This document shows positions 44,370 to 53,176 of a stretch of 64,000 bases of DNA, in pieces (the stretch's first letter is position 1; every line of letters begins with the position of its first letter). The notes under the pieces are model-generated. The model ran no database searches and was not told the DNA's origin. It was given only the letters and a program-made list of their open reading frames with translations. The stretch is from Bifidobacterium mizhiense (GTDB lineage: Bacteria > Actinomycetota > Actinomycetes > Actinomycetales > Bifidobacteriaceae). Location of the stretch: the NCBI RefSeq assembly GCF_020884755.1, contig NZ_BPWE01000005.1, forward strand, positions 62,001-126,000, given 5' to 3'. Made by a program: the position numbers and the translations under genes.

Positions 44370-45965
44370 TCAAACCCAGCCTTTATCGCCCGAACGATTG
44401 CCATTATTTGGGGATTGATCCTTCTCCAAGAGAATGCCAACAATACGGTCCATATCTTCTGGCGAAGAAAATACGATTTCTATTTTCCCGTGCTTTTTAG
44501 TCCCCTTGATAGCCACCTTCGTATCAAAGTGACTTTCCAGGTCCTGGCGTACAGGACTATCGGCCCAGGCGTTTACTCTAGGCTTTTTTGCTTTCTTCTT
44601 CGCCTGTCCGGTCTGCAAGGCCACAAGTTCCTCGGTAGATCTTACCGACAATCCTTCAGCGATGATCTTGTCTGCCAAAGCAGTCATGGACTTTTCATCC
44701 GGTAAAGTAAGCAAGGCGCGGGCATGTCCAGCTGACAACACACCTGAGCTGACTTTTTTCTGAACACTGGGGGGTAACTTCAACAGGCGAAGTGTGTTGG
44801 TGATCTGAGGTCTGGACTTAGAAATTGACTTAGACAAACCGTCCTGAGTCAAGCCGAACTCATCGATCATTTGCTGATAAGCTGCTGCTTCTTCCAAAGG
44901 ATTAAGAGCTACTCTATGGAGATTCTCGAGCAAGGCATCACGCAACATGGTGTCGTCGCTCGTCGTTTTAACAATTGCAGGTATGGTATCTAGGCCAGCC
45001 AACCTAGTAGCACGCCAACGACGCTCACCCATTATGATTTCATAATGAGTTGTTTGCCGCAGATTCACGTCTCTCTGGTTTAAAAGCTGTCCCGATCGCT
45101 CTTCACCGGTCTTAGCGTCAACAGCTTTTGATTTACTGCCTGCGCTGACAACTGAGGTTGTTTTATCTCCAGTTGTTCTTGGATAGTCTGCAAGAGTCGA
45201 TCTTCGCACCACTATCGGCTGCAATACACCAACTTCCTTGATGGAGCGGGACAGCTCCAACAGTTCATCTTCATCGAAGATCTGTCTCGGTTGCTGTGCG
45301 TTGGGCCTAATATCGTCCACACGCACTTCAGCCAAGTACCCGCCTTGGACGGGTTCCAGCTTCTCTTGGGTATTGCCTTCTGCCTTATTTAGCTCAGTAT
45401 CATTGCCAACAGGAACTGCACGGTTAACGCTTTGCCGAGCCTCTTTTGTCCTATCGTCGACAGCATCACTCGATTTCATCATCGACGATGTTTCACGTGA
45501 AACATTCGTCGTCGTAGGGCCAAAGAATAAATCACTAGGGTGTTCCAAGCTGCTGATGGAGGGAACAGACCGACGCTTGGTGGTCCTCTTCGACGTTAAT
45601 GTTTCACGTGAAACATCGTCGGCGATTGACTTGGAAATACTGACTCGCTTTTGTCCTGCGTTGGTACGTTTACGACCACTCTTAGAGGACTTTGCTGAAT
45701 CCGCTAGTTCTGAGCCAGCACGATCCGAATGCTGAGTACTTCTTTCTGTTTTTGCCTTGCCTTTTGTTGTCTCGTCCTTCTCTAGGCGCTTTTGTCCATT
45801 TGATTCCGCACCCAAACCTTGAAAAATCGGCTGCTTATTGCTTGAATTTGGTACTTTGTTATCTTGTCGCCGACTATTATTGTCAGCATTGTTTTCATCA
45901 TCTTCACCTGGCAATGCGGGGAATAGAGCCCCCAAGCCCTTGCCTAACCGTGAACGGCTTGTCAT
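44370..45965 (-). CDS. parB: Chromosome-partitioning protein ParB with a large insertion
   Basis: Binds parS, slides as a CTP clamp and recruits SMC for origin segregation. The 531 residues begin at ATG 45965, five bases after the parA stop; an ATG at 45995 overlaps parA. Typical ParBs are about 290-350 residues. The excess comes from an unusually long disordered N-terminus (about 207 residues before GYLAEVRVDDIRPNAQQPRQ) and a 51-residue stretch (257-307) where most have about 3. That stretch is Ser/Thr/Lys-rich and sits just before the CTP-binding motif GERRWRA (from 313). The HTH with LSAGHARALL and the C-terminal dimer domain are intact. Two parS sites lie inside the N-terminal part. G+C is low. 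Confidence 0.93.
   Translation of the reverse strand: MTSRSRLGKGLGALFPALPGEDDENNADNNSRRQDNKVPNSSNKQPIFQGLGAESNGQKRLEKDETTKGKAKTERSTQHSDRAGSELADSAKSSKSGRKRTNAGQKRVSISKSIADDVSRETLTSKRTTKRRSVPSISSLEHPSDLFFGPTTTNVSRETSSMMKSSDAVDDRTKEARQSVNRAVPVGNDTELNKAEGNTQEKLEPVQGGYLAEVRVDDIRPNAQQPRQIFDEDELLELSRSIKEVGVLQPIVVRRSTLADYPRTTGDKTTSVVSAGSKSKAVDAKTGEERSGQLLNQRDVNLRQTTHYEIIMGERRWRATRLAGLDTIPAIVKTTSDDTMLRDALLENLHRVALNPLEEAAAYQQMIDEFGLTQDGLSKSISKSRPQITNTLRLLKLPPSVQKKVSSGVLSAGHARALLTLPDEKSMTALADKIIAEGLSVRSTEELVALQTGQAKKKAKKPRVNAWADSPVRQDLESHFDTKVAIKGTKKHGKIEIVFSSPEDMDRIVGILLEKDQSPNNGNRSGDKGWV
45489..45504. other. parS centromere site, perfect 16-mer, inside parB
   Basis: TGTTTCACGTGAAACA within the disordered N-terminal coding part of parB. 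Confidence 0.95.
45600..45615. other. parS centromere site, perfect 16-mer, inside parB
   Basis: TGTTTCACGTGAAACA, 111 bases from the other parS inside parB. Confidence 0.95.
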
Positions 45966-45969
45966 GTCC

Positions 45970-46998
45970 TCACTCCCCCTGTCTTCTATTGGCAATATGT
46001 TCCAGTACCTGGTTGGATCTCTGGGCGATTTCTAACGCTGCCTCCTCATAAGCAATAGCACCGGCTCCTTTAGGGTCGTAGGTGACAACGCTTTGCCGGA
46101 AGCTGGGAGCTTCAGAGATTTTGACTGAACGCGGAATGGTCGTATTAAGCACTATCTCTGGATAATGTTCCTTGACCTGATCAAACACTTCTTTGCTTAA
46201 CAGTGTTCGCCTATCGTACATCGTCAGCAACATTGTCGAGATTACAAGGTAAGGATTATAGCTTTGCTGAACAAGCCCTATGGTATGCAGCAGCTGTTGC
46301 AGTCCTTCAAGCGCATAGTATTCAGCTTGTACTGGGATCAATACCTCATTGACTGAACACATGGCGTTCAGAACTAGCAATCCGAGACTAGGTGGGCAAT
46401 CAACGAGAACATAGTCATAATGCTGATGGCAGACTTTAAGATAGTCAGCAACTGCTTTTTTCATTAGCTGATTGCGGTTGGGCATATCCGCAACTTCCAG
46501 CTCAGCTCCACTTAAGTCAATGGAAGATGGGACAACCTCTAGATTGGGGAATTCAGGGGAAACTACCTTAACGTCGTCAATCCCAAGACGGCCTTCAAGT
46601 ACATCATACGTTGATGGAGTCCCGGACTCATGAGCTACTCCCAATGCAGTAGAAGCGTTGCCTTGTGGATCCATATCGATGACCAACACACGCTGATTGA
46701 ATTCAGCAAAGGCGCATGCCAAATTAACTGTAGTTGTGGTCTTCCCTACCCCGCCCTTTTGATTTGCAACGGCGATGAAGCGAGTTTTTGAAGGATGAGG
46801 GAATTCAGCCTGGCGTAAAGCCTGATAGCGTGCAGAAAGATCTGCCATTTCCGCACCTGACACCGAACCTGTCCCGTCAGCGAATATTCGATTCAGAATA
46901 TCCGTTGCCGACTCCATACCTGATGCGTTCGGCGTACCTTGCTCACCGATATCCGAGGTATTTCTCGAAACGGGTTTCACCTTCTTCGATGCGGTCAC
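45970..46998 (-). CDS. parA: Chromosome-partitioning ATPase ParA
   Basis: Walker-type ATPase that moves ParB-parS complexes. The 342 residues carry the deviant Walker A KGGVGKTTTTVNLA, Walker A' VLVIDMDPQGNAS, and the Walker B VLVDCPPSLGLLVLNA. A 65-residue N-terminal tail precedes the domain. The start is GTG at 46998 because AAAGGAGG lies seven bases upstream; the ATG at 47022 is less likely. parB begins five bases after its stop, so they form an operon. In most actinobacteria rsmG is the next gene upstream; here 1.7 kb of non-coding AT-rich DNA intervenes. Confidence 0.94.
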   Translation of the reverse strand: MTASKKVKPVSRNTSDIGEQGTPNASGMESATDILNRIFADGTGSVSGAEMADLSARYQALRQAEFPHPSKTRFIAVANQKGGVGKTTTTVNLACAFAEFNQRVLVIDMDPQGNASTALGVAHESGTPSTYDVLEGRLGIDDVKVVSPEFPNLEVVPSSIDLSGAELEVADMPNRNQLMKKAVADYLKVCHQHYDYVLVDCPPSLGLLVLNAMCSVNEVLIPVQAEYYALEGLQQLLHTIGLVQQSYNPYLVISTMLLTMYDRRTLLSKEVFDQVKEHYPEIVLNTTIPRSVKISEAPSFRQSVVTYDPKGAGAIAYEEAALEIAQRSNQVLEHIANRRQGE

Positions 46999-47091
46999 GA
47001 ACCATCCTCCTTTTGATAACAAATCAATTTTCCCGTCCTAGTTGGACATGTCAGAACCAATCGCTAGTTACACACAGTCACTGTTCATAAC

Positions 47092-47257
47092 TGTGGATAA
47101 GTGTGGATAGGTCCAATACCGGATCTGTCACCGACCCTCCCCTTAAATTATTAGCTTTGCCTTGTAATTATTGGCAATTCTGCCTCTTCCTGCACCACAT
47201 CATGACCCACAAAACACAATGTGGATAATTCATTTGTCAGGTCTCAATTGTGCATAA
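47092..47257. other. Cluster of four DnaA boxes upstream of parA
   Basis: TGTGGATAA (47092-47100), TGTGGATAG (47102-47110), TGTGGATAA (47220-47228) and TGTGCATAA (47249-47257) are reverse complements of the box TTATCCACA or its variants, all in one orientation. Possible DnaA titration or secondary origin element, or DnaA control of parAB. Confidence 0.7.
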
Positions 47258-47423
47258 CTTTAAAAACCGCGAATCTGTCAATTAACTGCGCCTCATCAAC
47301 ACGAAGCACTATTCATGGTTATTATCAATGATTAGTCCACCTACCGAGAAGTCTTAATAACACTGCTACAAATGTCTAATTAAACTCATAGACAAATCCT
47401 TATACAACTGTACTGCAAGATAG

Positions 47424-47439
47424 TGTTTCACGTGAAACA
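47424..47439. other. parS centromere site, perfect 16-mer
   Basis: TGTTTCACGTGAAACA in the parA upstream spacer. Confidence 0.95.
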
Positions 47440-47788
47440 TCTCAATTGTTCAGGAAGTTTCATCTCCTTGTTGCTTGTTAGCTTACACAGTTCAGTGTCA
47501 CAGTTCTGCCCACTCTGTATTCTAAGGAGGTTTATGTGCAAGCAAGGACTACCACGTATTGAGCAGACAGCACTGGTCGCAAAATTATGAATTTAAGCTG
47601 TTACATTGTTAAGCAGCTGGCATCAATATCTGATAGGTGTTCCACTATACTTCATGAGAATATGGTTGAAAGAAAATAGCTAGAATAAAGTTCAAAGATC
47701 ATTCCTAATCAAAATATAGAGGATATCGTGATTCCCTTTCATTTATACTCAATTACCGGTGATCAAGATTATTGAATTCCATGTCAAT

Positions 47789-47804
47789 GGTTTCACGTGA
47801 AACT
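47789..47804. other. parS centromere site (14 of 16 bases)
   Basis: Core GTTTCACGTGAAAC with the outer bases changed, as at 11499. Confidence 0.85.
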
Positions 47805-48704
47805 ATCTTTAGTGCACGCACTAGAAACTGGGGATGGCCTCTTGTGCTCAATTCAGCTATCCCTCCATACCCGACATCAAAAAGGCATAGTCAGCGTTGA
47901 AACCGATTTAGAAATTGCTTCTGGTTGTATTAACCGATTAATCAAGCACTCACTTATACATTTGCAAAGATCGACAGCGCTCTATGAGTATTAATGAAGA
48001 TACAACGCAGATCAACACACAGGTTAGACAAACCAAACTGCACTTATGCAATGGGAACCTGTAAATAGAAACAGCATGGCGGGCGTAAATAAGACGAATT
48101 AGCACATGAAACAGGTAAATTGCTAGGTCACTGAGTATCAAAGGACTGCATCACCAGAGTTGGCTAATCAAGCATCCTAAAGTTGGCGGTATATCCCGTT
48201 CTAAGCTAGAACCCTATACAATCGGCACAACAATGTTTGAAAGACAAAACCAGTATGAAATAAGCCTTATAGCAAAGCAGTCGGAAGAGACGGGGCGATG
48301 TGTTTGATCTCAAATGAAACAAGGTTTACTATTTCAAATATTATACTCATATGTGACTTATGATGGCTTTACTCTACGGACAGATTAGATACTGGAGGAT
48401 CAAAGTTGTTAAAAGCCTCGGACTGCAAACCATTCTTAAGAAAGTCATATAGGCTTTCAAACATACTTTGTACTCCCCTTAACTGAGCATGTCATCCCTT
48501 CCGATTAGGTGGCAGACAGTTTAGTTGCAGTCCGGTAAATGCAGGTTCGATCTAGTAGACAGAATCAGTCATTTCTGGTCATTTTCGACAAGGCTCTGTT
48601 TAGAAATTAATAATTTATTCTCTGATTTAGCGGAGTCTTATATCGCTGTTGTGCAAAGACACTGACAACGAAGTCATTAAATTGTGTCCTATCAATATCG
48701 TGCT

Positions 48705-49586
48705 TTAGCTTTTGTCCACAAGAACCACGTGAGTGTCCTCAAGACCAGGTGCAACATGGGCTTGACGAACCCGTGGATTCACTCCATGATATTTTTTTAT
48801 CTCTTTAGCAGCTTTATCAAGCTCATTTTGCGCCGAACGACCTTTAAGAGCAATAAGCTGACCTCCTGACCTCAAGAGAGGTAGAGTCCACCCAGCGAGC
48901 TTGGTCATAGGTGCTACAGCCCGACAGGTCACGACATCAAAGTTCTGAGGAACTGAAGGCGCGAAATCCATATTTGCCGGACTTGCTCCGCCCATCACAG
49001 CCGAGGATTCGGTCCCATTCGCAACTTGCTGACTGTCACCATTCCTGGTGGTGACCAAAGTCGAAGAACAGTGGCCAGAAACGGAACTAGACACTTCCTC
49101 GCTTCGGCGACGACCATGACGGTGGCGATGTGAACCTTTTTTGTTGTGCCGATTTGATGCATGAGAGGATTGCGGAGCCAGATCCTCTGCACGTTTGCGA
49201 AGCACTGACACATTAACCAGTTGCAACTCATCAATGACTTCCTGCAACCAGAGCACACGCCGCTCCATTGGCTCGACAAGTACCACAGTGCACTGCGGAA
49301 GACACGCAGCCAGTACAATACCAGGGAAGCCCCCACCGGAACCTATATCTGCCACTGTCGCTGTCTGACCATCAGTAGTCAATCGTTCACGCACAAAAGG
49401 CACAATGGCAGCTGAATTGAGTATATGCCGCTCCCAAATAATGTCTTCATCGCGGGGGCCAATGATGCCTCTCTCCACGCCCTCACGTAGGAGCTTGTCG
49501 TGAAAACGCTGCATGGGTACTAAAGCATCGCCGAGAACCTGCCTCAAAAGGGGACTATTGTTCAGCTCATCATCCACAACAGCCAT
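48705..49586 (-). CDS. rsmG: 16S rRNA (guanine527-N7)-methyltransferase RsmG with a large internal insertion
   Basis: Methylates 16S rRNA G527 (E. coli numbering); loss can give low-level streptomycin resistance. The 293 residues exceed the family's usual 205-240. N-terminal [14 protein letters not shown] and the SAM motif [16 protein letters not shown] (residues 78-93) are standard. The excess is a low-complexity, Ser/His/Arg-rich insertion of about 78 residues (137-214) between RAEDL and [18 protein letters not shown]. The insertion lies on a surface loop after beta-4. The ATG has GAGGAG in front. A 440-base AT-rich gap separates it from jag, unlike the tight operon in relatives. Confidence 0.93.
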   Translation of the reverse strand: MAVVDDELNNSPLLRQVLGDALVPMQRFHDKLLREGVERGIIGPRDEDIIWERHILNSAAIVPFVRERLTTDGQTATVADIGSGGGFPGIVLAACLPQCTVVLVEPMERRVLWLQEVIDELQLVNVSVLRKRAEDLAPQSSHASNRHNKKGSHRHRHGRRRSEEVSSSVSGHCSSTLVTTRNGDSQQVANGTESSAVMGGASPANMDFAPSVPQNFDVVTCRAVAPMTKLAGWTLPLLRSGGQLIALKGRSAQNELDKAAKEIKKYHGVNPRVRQAHVAPGLEDTHVVLVDKS

Positions 49587-50027
49587 TTCAACTCCTCACA
49601 TCTGCATTCGGCACACAATTAATCACAGCCACAGACCTTGACAGCGTCATACTGTCTTGTATCTCGTATCAAGCGGCATCTCACCCTGTCAGAATCGAAA
49701 ACCTCTGGACTCCGAAGGCAGCCCATTTACCAACGTATGGTTTTCAACCACAAAAGAGCGTCAAAGGCACACATCAATATCCTAACGGAAACAGCATAGA
49801 AGGCAGCCTCTTATAGAGGATCACGAACCAAGAGCATTCCGAATTAATCAGCATGGCAAACTAAGCACCATCATGAGCCAGACAAGACAACATACCTACC
49901 GAATAGCGCAACACAGACCGACAACAAAACGGACTTACACAGTATGGCCGCACCAAACAATGGAGCAATCCAAAAAGGCCGACATCACAAATACTTCATC
50001 GGAGCATAGCTCTACTTGGCTCTACTG
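49587..50027. other. AT-rich spacer between rsmG and jag
   Basis: About 440 bases of low G+C without a convincing gene or RNA. The rsmG promoter should lie near 49590-49700. The G+C trough ends at its right border. Confidence 0.6.
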
Positions 50028-50669
50028 TCACTCCCTGTCCGCGTCAGCAGGATCGTCATCAGCCCTGTAGTCAGCCGAATCCTCGACCTGATCAGCGTCA
50101 TCCGCGTCCCGCGGGACGTCATACCCGACTGGCTCGTCCTCAACGTCGTCAGGCAGGTCCTCGTCTTCGTTCTTGGCCTTCAGGTAGACGGTGACGTACC
50201 GGTGAGGCTCCTCACCGTGGGAGCGTGACTTAAGTCCCTCCTCGCGAACCATGTCATGGACGATCTTGCGCTCGAAGGAGTTCATGGGCTTCATATTGAC
50301 GGGATCGCCGGTCTCACGGACCTCGTCAATCACGTCCAAGGCCTGCTCGCGAAGATGCTCACGCTTGCGCCGCAGGAAGCCGTCCACATCCACGATCAGG
50401 TGGGAGCGCTCCCCTATCTTCTGCTGCACGGCCAGCCGCGTCAGCTGTTGAAGAGCGTCGACTACCTCACCATCCTTGCCGATCAGATGCTTGATATCCG
50501 TATCGTCATCAGCCACAATCTGCACGGTCGGACGGTGGTTGCGCACCCCCATCTCGATATCGCCCTCGTAATCGACGATGTCCAGCAACCCCTCCAGATA
50601 GTCGGCGGCGACATCCGCCTCCTCGTTGAGTTGCTCGATGGTCTTTCCCTGGTCCAGAGACTGAGACAT
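50028..50669 (-). CDS. jag: KhpB/Jag RNA-binding protein (KH-R3H)
   Basis: RNA-binding protein linked to cell-wall growth and division. Of 213 residues the middle contains a type II KH domain with the GxxG loop as GKDG (HLIGKDGEVVDALQQLTRLA), followed by an R3H domain (MNSFERKIVHDMV, SRSHGEEPHRYVTVYL). The last 45 residues are very acidic (Asp/Glu-rich). The N-terminal Jag_N domain is missing, as is usual in actinobacteria. AAGGAGAG precedes ATG. Part of the rpmH-rnpA-yidD-yidC-jag row, with a 177-base gap from yidC. Confidence 0.93.
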   Translation of the reverse strand: MSQSLDQGKTIEQLNEEADVAADYLEGLLDIVDYEGDIEMGVRNHRPTVQIVADDDTDIKHLIGKDGEVVDALQQLTRLAVQQKIGERSHLIVDVDGFLRRKREHLREQALDVIDEVRETGDPVNMKPMNSFERKIVHDMVREEGLKSRSHGEEPHRYVTVYLKAKNEDEDLPDDVEDEPVGYDVPRDADDADQVEDSADYRADDDPADADRE

Positions 50670-50846
50670 CTATGCTCTCCTTACACGCGTTTACATCCGA
50701 TTCATAACCTCAGGCCCACTGGATTCCTGGTCACCAATCGAGTGTCCAGTATTGAGGATACACGGACGTGATGATTGCAGACTACTCCAGTATCCGCCCG
50801 ACCGAAAGCCAGGTCACCACGTCGGCCGCCACTGCCAGTAGCTGCA

Positions 50847-51869
50847 TCAACGGCCGCGACGTTTGCGATGGGGCTGAGAACGCTGGTGGGAGACATTCTT
50901 ATTGTTGCGGGCTTCCTCCTCCAGCCGCTTGGCCTCCATCAACTGCTCCTCCTCCAAGGAGGGCAGCCCCTGGCGCTTGCGACGGGCATTCTCATGGCGG
51001 TGATCCCGCTCCTCCTTGCTCTCCGCGGCAGGCGATCCAGGCGTTGGCATATGGCGGACCTGGAAGAGGGTTCGGCCCAGATTCCAAAGGTTGTTGGTCA
51101 GCCAGTAAATCAGCACAGCGAAGGGGAAGTAGATACCCGAGAAGATGTACATGACCGGGAAGATGAAGGCCATCATCTGCTGCATCTTGTACTGCTGTCC
51201 CTGCATGGCCGACCTGGGCATGTTCCGCCGAACATTATGGAACTGCGAGTAGAACATGGCCAGGCACATGAGCACGATGAAGACCACAATGACTATGCGA
51301 CCCGCACCCTGGGCAGACATGAAGTTGTCCGAAATCCGCAGCCCGAAGAAGGTGGTCTCTTCGAATTCTCGCGCCACCTGTCTGTTGAAGGCTCCCAGAG
51401 GTGCCCGCCTGCCCCGGGCGATGAAGGGCACAGCCGACAGCACGTAGAACATGGTCATGAAGACCGGGCCCTGGACCAGTGCGGGCAGACAGGACCCCAT
51501 GGGGTTGGCATGATTGTCCTGGTAGACCTTCATGGTCTCCCGGCTCATGGCCTCTCGGCTGGCGGGATCCTTCTTGTTGCGGTACTTGTTCTGGATCTTC
51601 ATCAACTTGGGCTGCAGGGCCTGCATCTTTTGCATGGAACGCAACTGCTTGATGAAGAGCGGCAGCACGCACAGGTTGACGACCAGCACCAGCATCACTA
51701 CCGAGAGCGCCCAGGCCACGCCGGGACCCTTGTGGAACCCGATCAGGGTCAGGAACTTGTGGCAGTAGGTCATGATGTAGGTCATGAGCCACTCGATGGG
51801 GTACAGGATCTTATAGAAGAAGCCGTATATGCCCGTATCGAAAGTGAAAGTGTCGTTGTTCTGGAACAT
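50847..51869 (-). CDS. yidC: Membrane protein insertase YidC
   Basis: Inserts proteins into the membrane alone or with Sec. The 340 residues have the Gram-positive form: PIEWLMTYIM, ALSVVMLVLVVNLCVLPLF, the cytoplasmic coiled loop KQLRSMQKMQALQPKLMKIQNKY, and the later helices MGSCLPALVQGPVFMTMFYVL and FPVMYIFSGIYFPFAVLIYW. The C-terminal tail is basic. AAGGAG for this gene is inside the yidD 3' end; the yidD stop is 2 bases away, so they are coupled. Confidence 0.96.
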   Translation of the reverse strand: MFQNNDTFTFDTGIYGFFYKILYPIEWLMTYIMTYCHKFLTLIGFHKGPGVAWALSVVMLVLVVNLCVLPLFIKQLRSMQKMQALQPKLMKIQNKYRNKKDPASREAMSRETMKVYQDNHANPMGSCLPALVQGPVFMTMFYVLSAVPFIARGRRAPLGAFNRQVAREFEETTFFGLRISDNFMSAQGAGRIVIVVFIVLMCLAMFYSQFHNVRRNMPRSAMQGQQYKMQQMMAFIFPVMYIFSGIYFPFAVLIYWLTNNLWNLGRTLFQVRHMPTPGSPAAESKEERDHRHENARRKRQGLPSLEEEQLMEAKRLEEEARNNKNVSHQRSQPHRKRRGR

Positions 51870-51871
51870 TG

Positions 51872-52183
51872 TCAGGCCGTCTCCTTGTCTGGGGCCATGG
51901 GGGTCAGCCGGGCCTCCTCATGGGCCTTGGACCACGAGAATCGATAGAAGATGGAAAATCTCCGGGGCACGTCATCGATTCCGCCGTTGTTGAAGGGCGT
52001 GCAACGCAATAGCCGCAGAACGGCCAGAATAGTTCCACGCAAGGCCCCGAACCGTTGCAGGGCAGTCAAGGCATACTGGGAACAGGTCGGATAGTAACGG
52101 CACCTCGGCGGCGACAAGGGTGAGATGTGGCGTTGATACCAGCGGACTGCACCCTGCAGAGCCCGGGAGGCCAGGCCGCTCAT
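51872..52183 (-). CDS. yidD: Membrane protein insertion efficiency factor YidD
   Basis: A 103-residue member of the YidD family: [24 protein letters not shown] with the three conserved Cys, and [18 protein letters not shown]. It helps YidC-dependent insertion. Its ATG overlaps the rnpA stop (ATGA) and yidC follows after two bases. Confidence 0.95.
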   Translation of the reverse strand: MSGLASRALQGAVRWYQRHISPLSPPRCRYYPTCSQYALTALQRFGALRGTILAVLRLLRCTPFNNGGIDDVPRRFSIFYRFSWSKAHEEARLTPMAPDKETA

Positions 52184-52683
52184 GCCCTACTTCCTTCGCT
52201 GACTTCCAGCACTTGAACCGGTTGACGCTTGGACCCGGCCAGCTGCGGATCTGCCTGTCCCTGTACATCGAGACCGTTGGCAGTCTTTCCGCTCTTGCGC
52301 ATAAGGTCACGGAAGAGCCTGTCCACTTGCTCATCCAATTGCTTGTAGGTGGCTGTAGCAGCGCTGGGTTTGGCGCGCATGACCAGATCACAGGAGGATG
52401 GCAGCAGGTCCTCCTTGGATCCGGCAAGTTGCCTGAATCTGCGCTTGACCTTGTTCCTGGTCACCGCCTTGCCCACATTTTTGGATACAGCGAGCCCCAT
52501 GCGGCGTCTACCAGTAGGCAGGATGTCATGCCGCCCTTCGCTCGCAGCCGATGTCGCCGGCAGCGGGGTCACCGTCCGGTCAGATCCGGGTATCAAATAA
52601 TGTATGACCAGATCCCGGCTGCTGACCCGATGGCGTCGCCTGAGCACCGCCGTGAACTCCCGGTGGCTCCTCAGCCGTTCCAC
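52180..52683 (-). CDS. rnpA: Ribonuclease P protein component
   Basis: Protein subunit of RNase P, which trims tRNA 5' ends. Of 167 residues (usual 110-130), the signature RNxxKRRxR is present as [14 protein letters not shown], with [10 protein letters not shown] at the N-terminus. The excess is a loop of about 25 residues ([22 protein letters not shown]) and a C-terminal tail. The start is GTG at 52683. It lies 26 bases after rpmH and overlaps yidD. Confidence 0.94.
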   Translation of the reverse strand: MERLRSHREFTAVLRRRHRVSSRDLVIHYLIPGSDRTVTPLPATSAASEGRHDILPTGRRRMGLAVSKNVGKAVTRNKVKRRFRQLAGSKEDLLPSSCDLVMRAKPSAATATYKQLDEQVDRLFRDLMRKSGKTANGLDVQGQADPQLAGSKRQPVQVLEVSEGSRA

Positions 52684-52709
52684 CTTCTGAAAAGGAATTA
52701 GGATCCGAT

Positions 52710-52844
52710 TCAGGCGGAGAGGGTGCGACGACCCTTGGCCCGGCGGCGGTTGATCAGAGCGCGACCGGAGCGGGTGCGCATGCGAGCGCGGAATCCGTGC
52801 TTCATGTGACGACGGCGATTGTTGGGCTGGAATGTCCTCTTCAT
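52710..52844 (-). CDS. rpmH: 50S ribosomal protein L34
   Basis: A 44-residue, highly basic protein that starts [19 protein letters not shown] and ends GRRTLSA, a textbook L34. Transcribed away from dnaA, first gene of the rnpA-yidD-yidC-jag row. Too short for many gene callers. Confidence 0.97.
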   Translation of the reverse strand: MKRTFQPNNRRRHMKHGFRARMRTRSGRALINRRRAKGRRTLSA

Positions 52845-53176
52845 AATTCGTTGCTCCCGTGTGTAGACATACTCGAGTACGGCTCGTTATGAGTCAAGCT
52901 ATATCACGGTACACATGAGCCGGGACGGAGTCAAACAGGCTTCCGTCATCCAACTCCTGAGCACTACTACTTACCCCGTGCAAACCCTGTCATGGTGGGA
53001 GAAAGAGCCCCCTCACTTATCCACAAATTACATCACTGTTATTCACATTCGCCGCAGATACAACACGCTATCCTGTGGATAACCGCGCAAAGTCGGTGTA
53101 ACAATGGGCTACTGTCGACTTTGAGAGAAGCATGAGGAACGGGACAATCCGTCGTCGAGAAGAGAGGAGCACACTG
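52845..53176. other. rpmH-dnaA intergenic region with DnaA boxes
   Basis: About 330 bases carrying divergent promoters of rpmH and dnaA. Boxes: TTATCCACA (53017-53025), TTATTCACA (53039-53047), TGTGGATAA (53074-53082). They probably serve DnaA autoregulation and may be part of the origin. Confidence 0.75.

Larger units (their letters stand above)
46999..48704. other. 1.7-kb AT-rich non-coding region with DnaA boxes and parS
   Basis: The longest gene-free stretch in the window. One sampled block, 47581-47640, has 19 G+C of 60. It contains four DnaA boxes (47092-47257), two parS sites (47424, 47789) and the parA promoter region. Frames are short and stop-rich, and I see no tRNA. It may be a decayed region or an origin-associated sequence. 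Confidence 0.6.

Noticed and set aside
44256-44705. 149-residue plus-strand frame
   Set aside because: Mostly antisense to the parB 3' end.
47797-47994. 65-residue frame that begins inside a parS site
   Set aside because: GTG start without ribosome-binding site in AT-rich non-coding DNA; composition not protein-like.
48515-48560. tRNA-like stretch with GTTCGATC
   Set aside because: The flanking T-stem does not pair (TGCAG against CTAGT) and no acceptor stem can be formed.
49873-50070. 65-residue frame between rsmG and jag
   Set aside because: No ribosome-binding site and no recognisable features.
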